From Flavobacterium sp. NG2 (GTDB taxonomy: Bacteria > Bacteroidota > Bacteroidia > Flavobacteriales > Flavobacteriaceae), in NCBI RefSeq assembly GCF_034119845.1, contig NZ_CP139420.1, forward strand, positions 1,528,001 through 1,592,000: a stretch of DNA of 64,000 bases, given 5' to 3'. Below the pieces are notes generated by a model. The model was not told where the DNA came from, searched no databases, and saw only the letters and a list, made by a program, of their open reading frames with translations. The stretch's first letter is position 1; each line of letters begins with the position of its first letter. The translations under genes were made by a program, and so were the position numbers. Of the stretch, positions 45,001-54,500 are shown piece after piece.

Positions 45001-47046
45001 GATGTTCAGTTTTCGAACTTTAAAATAGGAACGTTGTTGAGCATGGTAAAAAAAGAGTCGCTATTGATGGATGGGGTAATCAATGGGACTGCTACCATCG
45101 AAAATGTGATGACGAAACCGACTTTTGTGTCTGATTTGACGGTAGCTGACTTTAGTTTTAAAGGAGATACAGTAGGAGATATTAGTTTGAAGGTAAACAA
45201 TCAAACAGCCAATATGCTTTCTGCTGATGTAGCGCTTACAGGCGAAGGAAATGATGCTACTATTAAGGGGAAATACACCATTGATAAAGGTAATTTTGAT
45301 TTGGATTTAGCGATTCAGAAATTAAATGTCAAAAGTGTTCAAGGTTTTTCGATGGGAAATATCAAGGAAGGAAAGGGAACTTTGTCAGGACAATTTAAGA
45401 TTACAGGAACGACTGCAGCGCCTAAAGTAAATGGGGAATTGTTTTTCAATGACGCTGGATTCCGAATCACAAAACTAAATTCGTTTTTTGAGATAAAAGA
45501 CCAGAAAATTACGCTCGCAAATGAAACCATTGCCTTTGATAATTTTACCGTTTATGATGAAAATAAAAACGCACTAAACTTAAACGGGAAAATGGTGACT
45601 CCTGATTTTAGAGCATATACTTTTGATTTAAGGTTAAAAGCGGATGATTTCAGAGCTATCAATTCAAAAGCTGCGGATAACAATATGTTTTATGGCGATT
45701 TGTTTTTGGATACCCAATTAAAAATTGGTGGAACCTTAGACAATCCGGTAGTTAGTGGTGATGTTCGAATCAATGAGGACACGAAATTCACCATTGTAAT
45801 ACCTCAGTCAGATCCATCAATTGTCGATAGAGAAGGCATTGTAGAGTTTGTTGATGAAGACAATATGTATTTAAAACAAACCGCAAAATTACAAGATGAA
45901 TTGAATCAGTCAGGGGTTTTGGGTATGGATGTGGGAGTTGCCATTACGATTGATAAGGAAGCAGAGTTTACAATGATTATTGATCAAGGAAATGGGGATT
46001 ATTTGAGTTTAAAAGGCGAAGCAGAACTTTTTGGAGGCATTGACCCGTCGGGTAAAACGACACTTACAGGAAGCTATGAGTTTGATGGAGGTTCCTATCA
46101 AATGAATTTTAACAACATCAAAAGAAAGTTTGATATTCAAAAAGGAAGTTCAATTGTTTGGAATGGCGAACCTACTTTGGCTAATGTAAATATTACAGCG
46201 ATTTATAAAGTATCAGCAGCTCCTTTAGATTTGTTAGGAGATCAATTAGGAGCTGTGACAGATGGGGTTAGAAACACCTATAAACAGAAAATTCCATTTC
46301 AGACTTTGTTGAAAATGAAAGGGGAATTAATGAAGCCTGAAATTAGTTTTGATATCGTGTTACCTGATGGGAATTATGATGTTTCAGCAGATATTGTAAC
46401 GGCTTCGCAAAATAAATTAGAACAATTACGTAAGGAGCCTTCGGCACTTAACAAGCAGGTTTTTGCCCTTTTATTACTCGGACGATTCATTGGCGAAAAT
46501 CCATTTGCAAGCGAAAGTGGCGGTACTAGTGCGGAGTCTATTGCTAGACAAAGTGTAAGTAAGATTCTTTCGCAGCAACTCAATGATTTGGCGAGCGACT
46601 TAATTAGCGGTGTCGAATTAAGTTTTGATTTAGAATCCACGGAAGATTATACTTCAGGAGTCAAAGAAAACAGAACTGACTTGAATGTGGGGGTTTCTAA
46701 GAAATTATTAGACGACCGTTTGAAGGTTTCAGTAGGTAGTAATTTTGGATTAGAAGGACAAGAACGTGCTAACGAAACTGCCTCTAATATTGCAGGAAAT
46801 GCTTCGATTGAATACCTGTTAAGTAAAGACGGAAGGTATAAATTAAGAGCTTATCGAAAAAACGAATACCAAGTAGCCATCCAAGGGGAAGTGGTTGAAA
46901 CGGGAGTGGCATTTATTATTACAATGGAGTACAATAAATTCAGAGAGCTTTTCCAAAAAAGCAAAGAAGAAATCGATATTGCCAATAGGAAGAAACGAGA
47001 GAAAGAGAAAAAGGAACTCGAAAAAAAGAATGAAAATGATAAGTAG
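42001..47046 (+). CDS. tamB: TamB, inner-membrane-anchored envelope protein
   Basis: The 1681-residue protein has one N-terminal membrane helix (about 15-36) and a very long periplasmic beta-groove of repeated strands (many D-L-x-x-I-x-F units). The C-terminal TamB/DUF490 domain (about 1200-1640) contains LSLKGEAELFGGIDPSGKTTLTGSYEFDGGSYQMNFNNIKRKFDIQKGSSIVWNGEPT. A Lys/Glu-rich tail ends the protein. TamB-type proteins span the periplasm and help lipid transport or outer-membrane protein assembly. Here tamB is directly followed by a TamA-like gene, the conserved pairing. Confidence 0.93.
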   Translation: MNSKLTSYFKKILRVLFWSALTIVALLLLLIGLIQVPAVQNFAKDKAITFLNNKIKTKSSLDKIAISFPKNIVLEGFYFEDQKKDTLLAGKRLEVDIDLFKILNNQIEINSVALEGVTASISRDKDSIFNFDYIIKAFESPDPKDPNSKPYVISVVDVDLKNIRFNFKDAVSKNDIRFNLEHFNTEFKAFDLNKMNFDIPTIELSGANLILNQDSLDKVKDMVVTKKVEDKTSTTDLSLKLNKIKLSKITVLYDDKEGKLKTSLNLGDLKALINEFDLKKQLVDLDSFEVHNLKGNLVLGKKDKKQSSVADATTTNSNNWKVRLKNLDLENIAFKFDDMQSKPIAKGMDYSHLDLTNLNAKATKIKYSRDTISGGIQSLTVNEKSGLAIQRLETEFFHGSKQAYLTGLYLKSPQTLLKNKIKLAYASVDNLSKKIGETTIDAHLEKSKIGFKDILLFAPDLQKNEPFLSNPNAVLSIHSQIKGKVNNLTIPYFQLQGFGETKLDISGKIKGLPEFEKSSFDLNIKDLTTTSKDINALVPKGTLPKTIHLPKQLAAKGTFNGTVNNFKTKLALNSSYGKADIDALLDQRIKNKERYDAKVAFDNFDLGKLIQNDSIGKITVNGTAKGTGFDPKTANAQLKVLLKKASFNKYNYTNINLDSEIANGDFKLKSKSDDPNLKYQLAAEGGFDGKYPSVNLKLNLDIADLEKLNLHAGTFKLRGTIAGNITNSNPDQLNGKVIGSNIQILKAAEPMILDNVEIIAFANAQKNNITVKSPFLKAEIDGKYQLTTLADAIQHSISKYIDVQGVKKTKPSNQQLTFKVDVQNDPILYELIPGLTGLETITITGKYNSQGDSLAIKGTIPRIVYADNTFANGVIHVETVENALDYTLSIGTVENSEFKLATTTLSGKAKDNKLDYALQIQDNAQKEQYYIAGDLSSAEGKNSVKLDVDKLKLNYDSWKVHPENKIVFGNNSLYINKMELSNASDMLKVQSKSTQDNAPLDVQFSNFKIGTLLSMVKKESLLMDGVINGTATIENVMTKPTFVSDLTVADFSFKGDTVGDISLKVNNQTANMLSADVALTGEGNDATIKGKYTIDKGNFDLDLAIQKLNVKSVQGFSMGNIKEGKGTLSGQFKITGTTAAPKVNGELFFNDAGFRITKLNSFFEIKDQKITLANETIAFDNFTVYDENKNALNLNGKMVTPDFRAYTFDLRLKADDFRAINSKAADNNMFYGDLFLDTQLKIGGTLDNPVVSGDVRINEDTKFTIVIPQSDPSIVDREGIVEFVDEDNMYLKQTAKLQDELNQSGVLGMDVGVAITIDKEAEFTMIIDQGNGDYLSLKGEAELFGGIDPSGKTTLTGSYEFDGGSYQMNFNNIKRKFDIQKGSSIVWNGEPTLANVNITAIYKVSAAPLDLLGDQLGAVTDGVRNTYKQKIPFQTLLKMKGELMKPEISFDIVLPDGNYDVSADIVTASQNKLEQLRKEPSALNKQVFALLLLGRFIGENPFASESGGTSAESIARQSVSKILSQQLNDLASDLISGVELSFDLESTEDYTSGVKENRTDLNVGVSKKLLDDRLKVSVGSNFGLEGQERANETASNIAGNASIEYLLSKDGRYKLRAYRKNEYQVAIQGEVVETGVAFIITMEYNKFRELFQKSKEEIDIANRKKREKEKKELEKKNENDK

Positions 47047-47053
47047 ACCAGAT

Positions 47054-49348
47054 ATGAAAATCACCTATTTAAAATCCTTCTTGGTTTTAATCTCACTCTT
47101 TATGGTTGGCTGTGGGAATACAAAATTTTTGCCCAAAGGTGATTTGTTATACATTGGAGGAAAAGTAAAAGTCGAGGATTCAACATTGAACCGAAAAATG
47201 AAAAAGCAACTTCAATCTGAGTTGGCTGATTTATTGCGTCCGAAACCTAATAAAAAAATATTGGGACTTCGTCCAAAATTATTTTTTTACAATCTAGCGG
47301 GTGAGCCCACAAAAGATAAGGGATTTCGATATTGGTTGCGAAACAAAGTAGGGGAACCACCTGTTTTATTCAGTCAAGTCGATTTGGAACATAATGAAGC
47401 GGTGCTTCGCAATTATGTTGAAAACAAAGGCTTTTTCAAGTCCAAAACCAAGTCTGATTCGACTCGACACGGCAAAAGAGTCAAAGTAGGCTATACCGTA
47501 GCATTAGCAAAACAGTACAAAATAAAAGAAGTCTTTTGGCCAGAGGATTCTACCGCTTTAAGTCAGTCGATTAGTAAACTCAAAAGAAGAAGTCTTTTGG
47601 TTCCTGGAAGACCTTATGACTTAGAAACTATAAAATTAGAAAGAGAACGTATCGATGCGCGATTGAAAGAAAAGGGGTATTACTTTTTTAATCCTGATTA
47701 TATTTTAGCACAAGTTGATAGTACCAAGGGGAATTATGAGTTAAGTATTCGATTAAAAATAAAAAATGAGACTCCATCTAAGGCCAAGCAACCTTATAAA
47801 ATAAATGATATTGTGGTCTATCCTAATTACTCGATAATAGGAGATAGTACCGTTTATAAAAGAAAACACGCGATACAATACGATGATTTTACCATTATAG
47901 ATACCACACAAACCTTTAATCCAAGGGTTTTTAGCCGTGCCTTGTATTTTAAAAAAGGTGATTTCTATAATCGTAAAAATCATAATTTGTCCCTTAATCG
48001 ATTTGTGAATTTAGGTACTTTCAAATTTGTAAAAAACGAGTTTAGGGTAGATGATACCATTCCAAATACGTTAAACGCCTATTATTATTTGACTTTGTTG
48101 CCTAAGAAGTTTATCCGTTTAGAATTGGGTGCAAATACCAATTCAGCGGGCTATACCGGAACCGATTTAAAAATAAATTGGAGCAACCGAAATTTTTTTG
48201 GTGGAGCAGAATTGTTTTCACTTTCCCTTTTTGGTGGTGCTGATTTCCAAATTTCGGGCAATAACGGCGGTTATAATCTCTATACTTTTGGGGGCGAAGC
48301 TAGTTTGATTTGGCCTCGATTAGTAGCGCCATTTCATTGGGATGGTTCGAGCCAGTTTGTACCCAAAACCAAAGTAGCGGTGAGTTATCAACTGCAAAGT
48401 AGAGCACAGTTGTACACATTAAATTCTTTCAAAAGTTCGTTTGGTTATCTCTGGAAAGAAAATGCAAATACAGAGCATGAGTTAAAGGTTTTAGATGTGA
48501 CTTTTGTCAGCGCCAGTAAAGTGACGGCACTGTATCGCGAAGAAATTGCACAAAATCCATCTTTGGCCAAGGTCATCGAAAAGCAATTTATCTTCGGTCC
48601 AACCTATTCGTACACCTTTACAAATACCAATAGTAAGCGAAAAAAGAATACGTTTTATTTCAACGCTGAGTTGGATTTAGCAGGGAATATTACCGGTTTA
48701 GTAACAGGAGCCAATATCAAAAAAGGCGATACCATCAAGATTTTTGATGTTCCTTTCAGTCAGTATGCCAAAATAAAAACCGATTTAAGGTATTATTTAA
48801 AATTAGGAAAAGATAGCAAACTCGCTACTCGTTTGATTTTGGGAGCTGGTTATGCTTATGGCAATAATACGGAGATGCCGTATTCTAAACAATTCGTGAT
48901 TGGTGGTGCTAATAGTTTGCGTGCTTTTAGAGCACAATCGATAGGCCCAGGAACTTTTCAGGCTCCACCCAATGCTTCTGGTTTTTTGCCTGATGAAACA
49001 GGCGATATGAAAATAGAAATCAATGCCGAGTATCGTGCCAAACTCTTCAGTATTGTCGAAGGAGCTTTGTTTGTCGATGCGGGTAATGTATGGCTGTTAA
49101 ACCCAAAAGCATCCAAACCAGGTGGGGAGTTTAGTCACGATTTCTTGAAACAAATGGCAGTAGGGACAGGGGCAGGATTGCGTTTCGACTTGTCATTTTT
49201 GACCCTCCGTACAGATTTTGCTTTCCCCATCAGGCAACCTTATTCCGTCAACGGCAGTAATTGGATACTCAAGGACGTCAATTTTGCTAGCCGCGATTGG
49301 ATCAAAAACAACCTGATTTTCAACATCGCCATCGGTTATCCTTTCTAA
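47054..49348 (+). CDS. tamL: TamL, lipidated TamA/BamA-like outer-membrane protein
   Basis: From ATG 47054 (MKITYLKSFLVLISLFMVGC) the protein has a lipoprotein signal with lipobox Cys20, which is why this start is preferred over earlier in-frame ones that overlap tamB. The 764 residues comprise POTRA-like repeats (KVKVEDSTLNRKMKKQLQSELADLLRPKPN, INDIVVYPNYSIIGDS) and a C-terminal 16-strand Omp85 barrel with QFVIGGANSLRAFRAQSIGPGTF (VRGF/Y-type lid loop) and a final aromatic (NIAIGYPF). In Bacteroidota the TamA partner of TamB is lipidated and called TamL. The 7 bp gap to tamB indicates cotranscription. Confidence 0.9.
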   Translation: MKITYLKSFLVLISLFMVGCGNTKFLPKGDLLYIGGKVKVEDSTLNRKMKKQLQSELADLLRPKPNKKILGLRPKLFFYNLAGEPTKDKGFRYWLRNKVGEPPVLFSQVDLEHNEAVLRNYVENKGFFKSKTKSDSTRHGKRVKVGYTVALAKQYKIKEVFWPEDSTALSQSISKLKRRSLLVPGRPYDLETIKLERERIDARLKEKGYYFFNPDYILAQVDSTKGNYELSIRLKIKNETPSKAKQPYKINDIVVYPNYSIIGDSTVYKRKHAIQYDDFTIIDTTQTFNPRVFSRALYFKKGDFYNRKNHNLSLNRFVNLGTFKFVKNEFRVDDTIPNTLNAYYYLTLLPKKFIRLELGANTNSAGYTGTDLKINWSNRNFFGGAELFSLSLFGGADFQISGNNGGYNLYTFGGEASLIWPRLVAPFHWDGSSQFVPKTKVAVSYQLQSRAQLYTLNSFKSSFGYLWKENANTEHELKVLDVTFVSASKVTALYREEIAQNPSLAKVIEKQFIFGPTYSYTFTNTNSKRKKNTFYFNAELDLAGNITGLVTGANIKKGDTIKIFDVPFSQYAKIKTDLRYYLKLGKDSKLATRLILGAGYAYGNNTEMPYSKQFVIGGANSLRAFRAQSIGPGTFQAPPNASGFLPDETGDMKIEINAEYRAKLFSIVEGALFVDAGNVWLLNPKASKPGGEFSHDFLKQMAVGTGAGLRFDLSFLTLRTDFAFPIRQPYSVNGSNWILKDVNFASRDWIKNNLIFNIAIGYPF

Positions 49349-49358
49349 TCTTTTTTTA

Positions 49359-49443
49359 GGAGCTAATCCCGCTATCCGCTCTAATCTTGTGGCGGCTTAA
49401 CGCCTGCCGCCACAAGGATTTCCGCTTCTATCAGGGCTAGGGG
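49359..49443. repeat. dispersed hairpin element, copy B
   Basis: The ends GGAGCTAATCCCGCTATCCG and CCGCTTCTATCAGGGCTAGG match copy A at 10073-10154 in the opposite orientation. The middle forms CTTGTGGCGGC with GCCGCCACAAG. It follows the tamL stop directly, where it might serve as a terminator. Confidence 0.75.
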
Positions 49444-49518
49444 AGTAGTGGTGTGTTTAGTGATTTGTTTTCAAATTGTACCAAACCAAAATTCTTTTTA
49501 AACCAATCTTGGTTTATG

Positions 49519-49572
49519 TCAAATCGAGCGCAGTCGAGATACATTACTATATCTCGACTGCGCTCAATTTGA
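49519..49572. repeat. long inverted repeat upstream of the CRISPR array
   Basis: A 23-bp arm (49519-49541, core AATCGAGCGCAGTCGAGATA) is inverted at 49550-49572 with one mismatch and an 8-nt loop. It lies 135 bp before the first repeat of the array. No gene is in 49444-49707. Weak T-rich tracts and one poor -7 match (GATCTTTG, about 49613-49620) are all that is seen besides this hairpin. Confidence 0.75.
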
Positions 49573-49707
49573 TGAATTTAACTTTTTTATGAATATCGGT
49601 ATTACAATCCGTGATCTTTGTCATTTTGATAAAGGAGCAATCTCGATAATTATTCAACTACCTTCATTCAATTCCTATAAATCCCTTTATTTTTAAGTAA
49701 ACCTCAA

Positions 49708-51458
49708 GTTGTATATACCCTTCAAAATAAGGGCAGTCACAACTTGAATAGTTGTAGTACGTCAAAAATACAGGTTGTATATGCCCTTCAAAATAAGGGC
49801 AGTCACAACACTTCATTGAATTATAGACTTACATACGGGGTTGTATATACCCTTCAAAATAAGGGCAGTCACAACACGATTCCCGAAGAACAGATTTAGA
49901 AACCAGTTGTATATACCCTTCAAAATAAGGGCAGTCACAACTTTTACGAACGTCGTGAAGATCGTGACCAAGTTGTATATACCCTTCAAAATAAGGGCAG
50001 TCACAACGTTGCGACTGCTCCCTTGTACATGAATAGAGTTGTATATACCCTTCAAAATAAGGGCAGTCACAACTTTACAAATATCAATGGTATATCCAAA
50101 TTGGTTGTATATACCCTTCAAAATAAGGGCAGTCACAACACGATTCCCGAAGAACAGATTTAGAAACCAGTTGTATATACCCTTCAAAATAAGGGCAGTC
50201 ACAACTTTTACGAACGTCGTGAAGATCGTGACCAAGTTGTATATACCCTTCAAAATAAGGGCAGTCACAACCAAGTTGGATAAATGCAGAAGATATTGAA
50301 AGTTGTATATACCCTTCAAAATAAGGGCAGTCACAACTTGTAGCTCTATTGCCCAAATATGTTCTAGTTGTATATACCCTTCAAAATAAGGGCAGTCACA
50401 ACAGTTTCTTATATTAAAAAACGTAAAAAATGGTTGTATATACCCTTCAAAATAAGGGCAGTCACAACCTTCTTAGATTGGATTAATCACGCTCAGCAGT
50501 TGTATATACCCTTCAAAATAAGGGCAGTCACAACAAGAAATACGGAAGAAGCACAGGAAGCACAGTTGTATATACCCTTCAAAATAAGGGCAGTCACAAC
50601 CAAACGGCTATTAATGATGGATTAGCAAAGTTGTATATACCCTTCAAAATAAGGGCAGTCACAACCGGACGTTGAAGCCGTGAAGCACTTCATCAGTTGT
50701 ATATACCCTTCAAAATAAGGGCAGTCACAACTTGTCAAACAACGATTTGCTTCGAAGCTTAGTTGTATATACCCTTCAAAATAAGGGCAGTCACAACTCG
50801 ACCAGATTTTAGCGGTTCTAATATTATGTTGTATATACCCTTCAAAATAAGGGCAGTCACAACCCTAACGCTAAAGATATACGTTTTATAAAAGTTGTAT
50901 ATACCCTTCAAAATAAGGGCAGTCACAACCTTCTTAATGGTTGCAGGACTTGCAGCTACTGTTGTATATACCCTTCAAAATAAGGGCAGTCACAACAAAG
51001 TGGGTAACGTCACACTAGAGCAGATAGTTGTATATACCCTTCAAAATAAGGGCAGTCACAACTTTTTCGTTTTCATCAACTGTCACGTCAATGTTGTATA
51101 TACCCTTCAAAATAAGGGCAGTCACAACGTTCGAGGCGAATACCCTTGTGCATTTATAGTTGTATATACCCTTCAAAATAAGGGCAGTCACAACAGATCA
51201 AGATGATTTAATCGAAGCTTACAAGTTGTATATACCCTTCAAAATAAGGGCAGTCACAACGTTTTTACCTGATTCTGGACTATAATAATAGTTGTATATA
51301 CCCTTCAAAATAAGGGCAGTCACAACCAACACCCGAAGAGATATCGAAAACAGTTTGTTGTATATACCCTTCAAAATAAGGGCAGTCACAACTGCTGGCT
51401 GATTATACTGGTATATCGCAATGTTGTATATACCCTTCAAAATAAGGGCAGTCACAAC
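49708..51458 (+). CRISPR. type VI-B CRISPR array, 27 repeats and 26 spacers
   Basis: The 36-nt repeat begins GTTGTATATACCC and ends GGGCAGTCACAAC. Inside it CCCTT and AAGGG can pair around CAAAAT, and GTTG pairs with CAAC at the ends, the layout of type VI-B repeats. Repeats start at 49708, 49774, 49840 and so on to 51423. Spacers are 30 nt, except 29 nt at 50338 and 50601 and 31 nt at 50930. One repeat, the second (49774), differs by one base (A to G at position 10). The GTTG...ACAAC orientation places crRNA transcription on the plus strand, convergent with cas13b. Spacers 3 and 4 recur as spacers 7 and 8. Confidence 0.97.
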
Positions 51459-51558
51459 CTATTATTAGGTTTGCCTTATTGTTAAAGGGATGAAGTCGTT
51501 TTCTATCATAAAAAAAAGACTTAATGTTGTTGTTTCAAGTTGTCAAGGAGCTGTTTTT

Positions 51559-54500
51559 CTAGATCTTAAAGTGGCTAATTATCAATTTTACAATTTTATA
51601 GTAATAACAAGCGTAAGTATCGGTAGACTCTTTTTTTGATATGCTTTGACAAAAATCATAAAGTTCTTTTGAAGGCATTTGATTGTGAGCAAATTTATTT
51701 CTTATCATGATTAAAACATAAGCTTTTTGAATAGTTTCTGAAAAATTTAATACTTCATACTCAAATTTTTTGGTACTAAAATTTATATCAAAAAAGACAA
51801 GCTCTTGGTCATTTAAAGAGTAAGTTAAGTTTAAAAACCGTTGAATATATAATGAAAAATTAGGATTTTTATCTTTATCTAAAAGTTCATTTTTATCCAA
51901 AACCAATTCATATATTTTCTTTTCAAAAAGAAGGATTTGTTTTAATAATTTCTCACTTCTAATTTTCTCATAATCCAATATTTGAGTTTGGAAATTGTGT
52001 ATTGGTTTGCTATCGTATTTTAAATTCCAATTATGCTCAAGGTAAACATTCCATTTTATTTCTGGCTCATATCCTATAAAGGTTTGAATGCGTTGGTCTC
52101 TTTCATATTTTCTGAATTTCCCAACGTTTTTTAATTTTACAAACTCACTGACATCACTGTTTTGTAATTTTATAGAAACTTCTTTGTTCCAAATAAAATT
52201 TTCTTTTTTGATGTTTTCAGATAAATCTCCTTTTTGTTTATTGTTTTGTAAATCGGCTGTAATTTGATTTTGTATGCGTTCTTGCTTACTTTGAAAAAAA
52301 TCAGTCAAAGGAGTGTTTATTTCGGTATTAAAAACTTTAAAGAACAAATCATCCACCATTAATTTGGTAAATAAATCACGGTTTTTTTGTTTTCTAATTT
52401 CACCTTCTTGTCTCATTACAAAATTAGAGTATTGTTTTTCGGTAAATTGGTATTTATTAGTATAAGCCCTTTTATAACAATTGGTATCATAAAAGGTTTG
52501 AAATTGATGTTGGCTATCATTAGCATATACAAACCAATCTGCAAATTGTTCTTTGTTTTCTTTAAAATCTAGACCCAAAATACGAGTAGGTTTACTATCA
52601 AAAATCCCTTTAGGAAAACAAGTAGGTTTTGCCAAAAGGCGTTTTACTTGGGTAGAAAGCGGTTGGATTTGGTAGTTTTTTTGTTTAAAAAAACGATAGA
52701 GTTCTTTGGTGAGTATTTTTAAAATTTTAGAATCATTTTTATTATCGTCAAATTGGGTCTTTTTTTGCTCAAAATAAGCGAGTCTTTGGTTGAGGTAAGC
52801 TTCATAAAAATCTTCAAAAGTTCTTTTTTTGAAACAATTGCTTATTTCTGTACCAATAGTATCATTGCTAAAATTCCAAACAGACAATAACGAGCTTGTT
52901 TCGTCTTTGGTATGTTCATAGAACGCCAAAGTTCGTTGTAATTCACTATGTTGGTAGCCTTTCCAATTTTCTTTTACTTTCTGGGGCATAAACTGTTTGA
53001 GGTCATTGGCTATCCAGCTAGCTTCAGTTCCTTTTTCAGAAGTATAAAAAACATATTTTCTAAATTTTGATTTTTCTCTTTGTGGGGCTTTTTCATGTTT
53101 CCTAACTTCAATTTTGTTGCTATTGATGGTTTCTAGTTTCTCAGTAGTCAAATTAATTTCTGTCTCAATATCTCTTTTTAGTTTATCATAGTCAACAACA
53201 ATAGTGTTTGTACCTTTGGATAATTTTTTCGGAAATTTATCTTTTGGTAAATCTAAATTAGCGTCTACATTTTTTATTGCATTAAATTGTTCTATGATTT
53301 TGTCACGCAAAACATCTTCTATCTCTTTTGCGGCTATATCTCTACCTGCATTATCCTTTTTAGATTTGTTTTTTACCAGTAATTCATACAAAAGTGCGGG
53401 TATTTCGTTCAAACTCAAAAAAGCGGTTGGGTCTCCTTGCTTGAAGTTCTCATTATTTTTTAAGATTTTCTCAAGAACTTGTTCTTTGGTAGGTTTATTG
53501 TTGCTTCTTCCTGTTCTTCCTTCTTTTTTATAAATCTCTTCCTTTATTTTTTCTTTTTCAAGATGAATAATGTGTGCCTTTGTTTCTTCCAATTTAATGT
53601 AAATAGGAATATTATTGCCTACAAAATTATAACCAGGATTTGGGAAAAACTCCCAACCCAATTCGGTGTTTTCTTGTTCATCTAAAAACTTTCTTTTCAA
53701 ATTTCCTGCTTTAGAAAGATTGCCAAAGACATTAATTTTTTCCTTAATTAATCGTTCAGAAGTTATAGTTGTTTGGTTAATGGTTTTTTGTTGTGAATGA
53801 TGGATGTAATTGCCTAAATGTAATTGAAATTTTAAAGTAGGGAAATTTGCAAACTCATCAAGATAACGCAAGGCAAAATAATTAAATTTGTCTTCGTACC
53901 TTTTTCTGATTACAGGATGAACTACATGGGAGTTTTCTAAATTCTCTTGATTTTCTTCGTTGTCTTTGTAATATTCGTTAATATCTTCAATAAACTCTTT
54001 TTGCTTGGTAGCATTGAGAGATTGGTACACACAGTCTGGTACTTTGCTCAACTCATCAATCATTTGCATCAAAAGAGTTTCTTTATCAAAGGCAGTGGTT
54101 TTTACTCTGTATTTCAGTCCTTTGAAAGCTAGTGTTGAGTAAACTCTATGCGTAGCCATAAAAAGTAGGCTGTTGTTTTTTTCTAAATCTTCCTTGACTA
54201 CTTTGCCTTTATATCCTTTAATATTAGATTTAAAATCTTCAATTTCTCTTTTGGATAAAAATAGCGACAATAAAAATACAATACCACTAGTTGATATGGG
54301 TAATGAGTAATCAAATTCTTTAGGACTGTTGTATTGATTTATAGCTGATTTTGAGGAGTCTTTTAGATTTGTGTCTCCAGTTATTGAATTTTTAAATAAT
54401 AGTTTAGAAAAAGCATCATTATAAATTGAATTTAAAATATTCTCATTATCAGGGATAGAATATATTTTGTCTTGAATTTCACCAGCTTTTTTTTGCTCTT

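Noticed and set aside
46895..47053. An N-terminal extension of tamL inside tamB
   Set aside because: It overlaps tamB in another frame and would hide the lipoprotein signal, which begins at 47054.
49813..51455. Reading frames across the repeat array on both strands, giving proteins of repeated YIPFKIRAVTT or TALILKGIYN
   Set aside because: They only translate the CRISPR repeat every 66 bp. The variable parts are spacers, and there is no start or coding signal.
51459..51558. A possible tracrRNA or leader between the array and cas13b
   Set aside because: Type VI-B systems do not need a tracrRNA, and I found no anti-repeat in these 100 bp.
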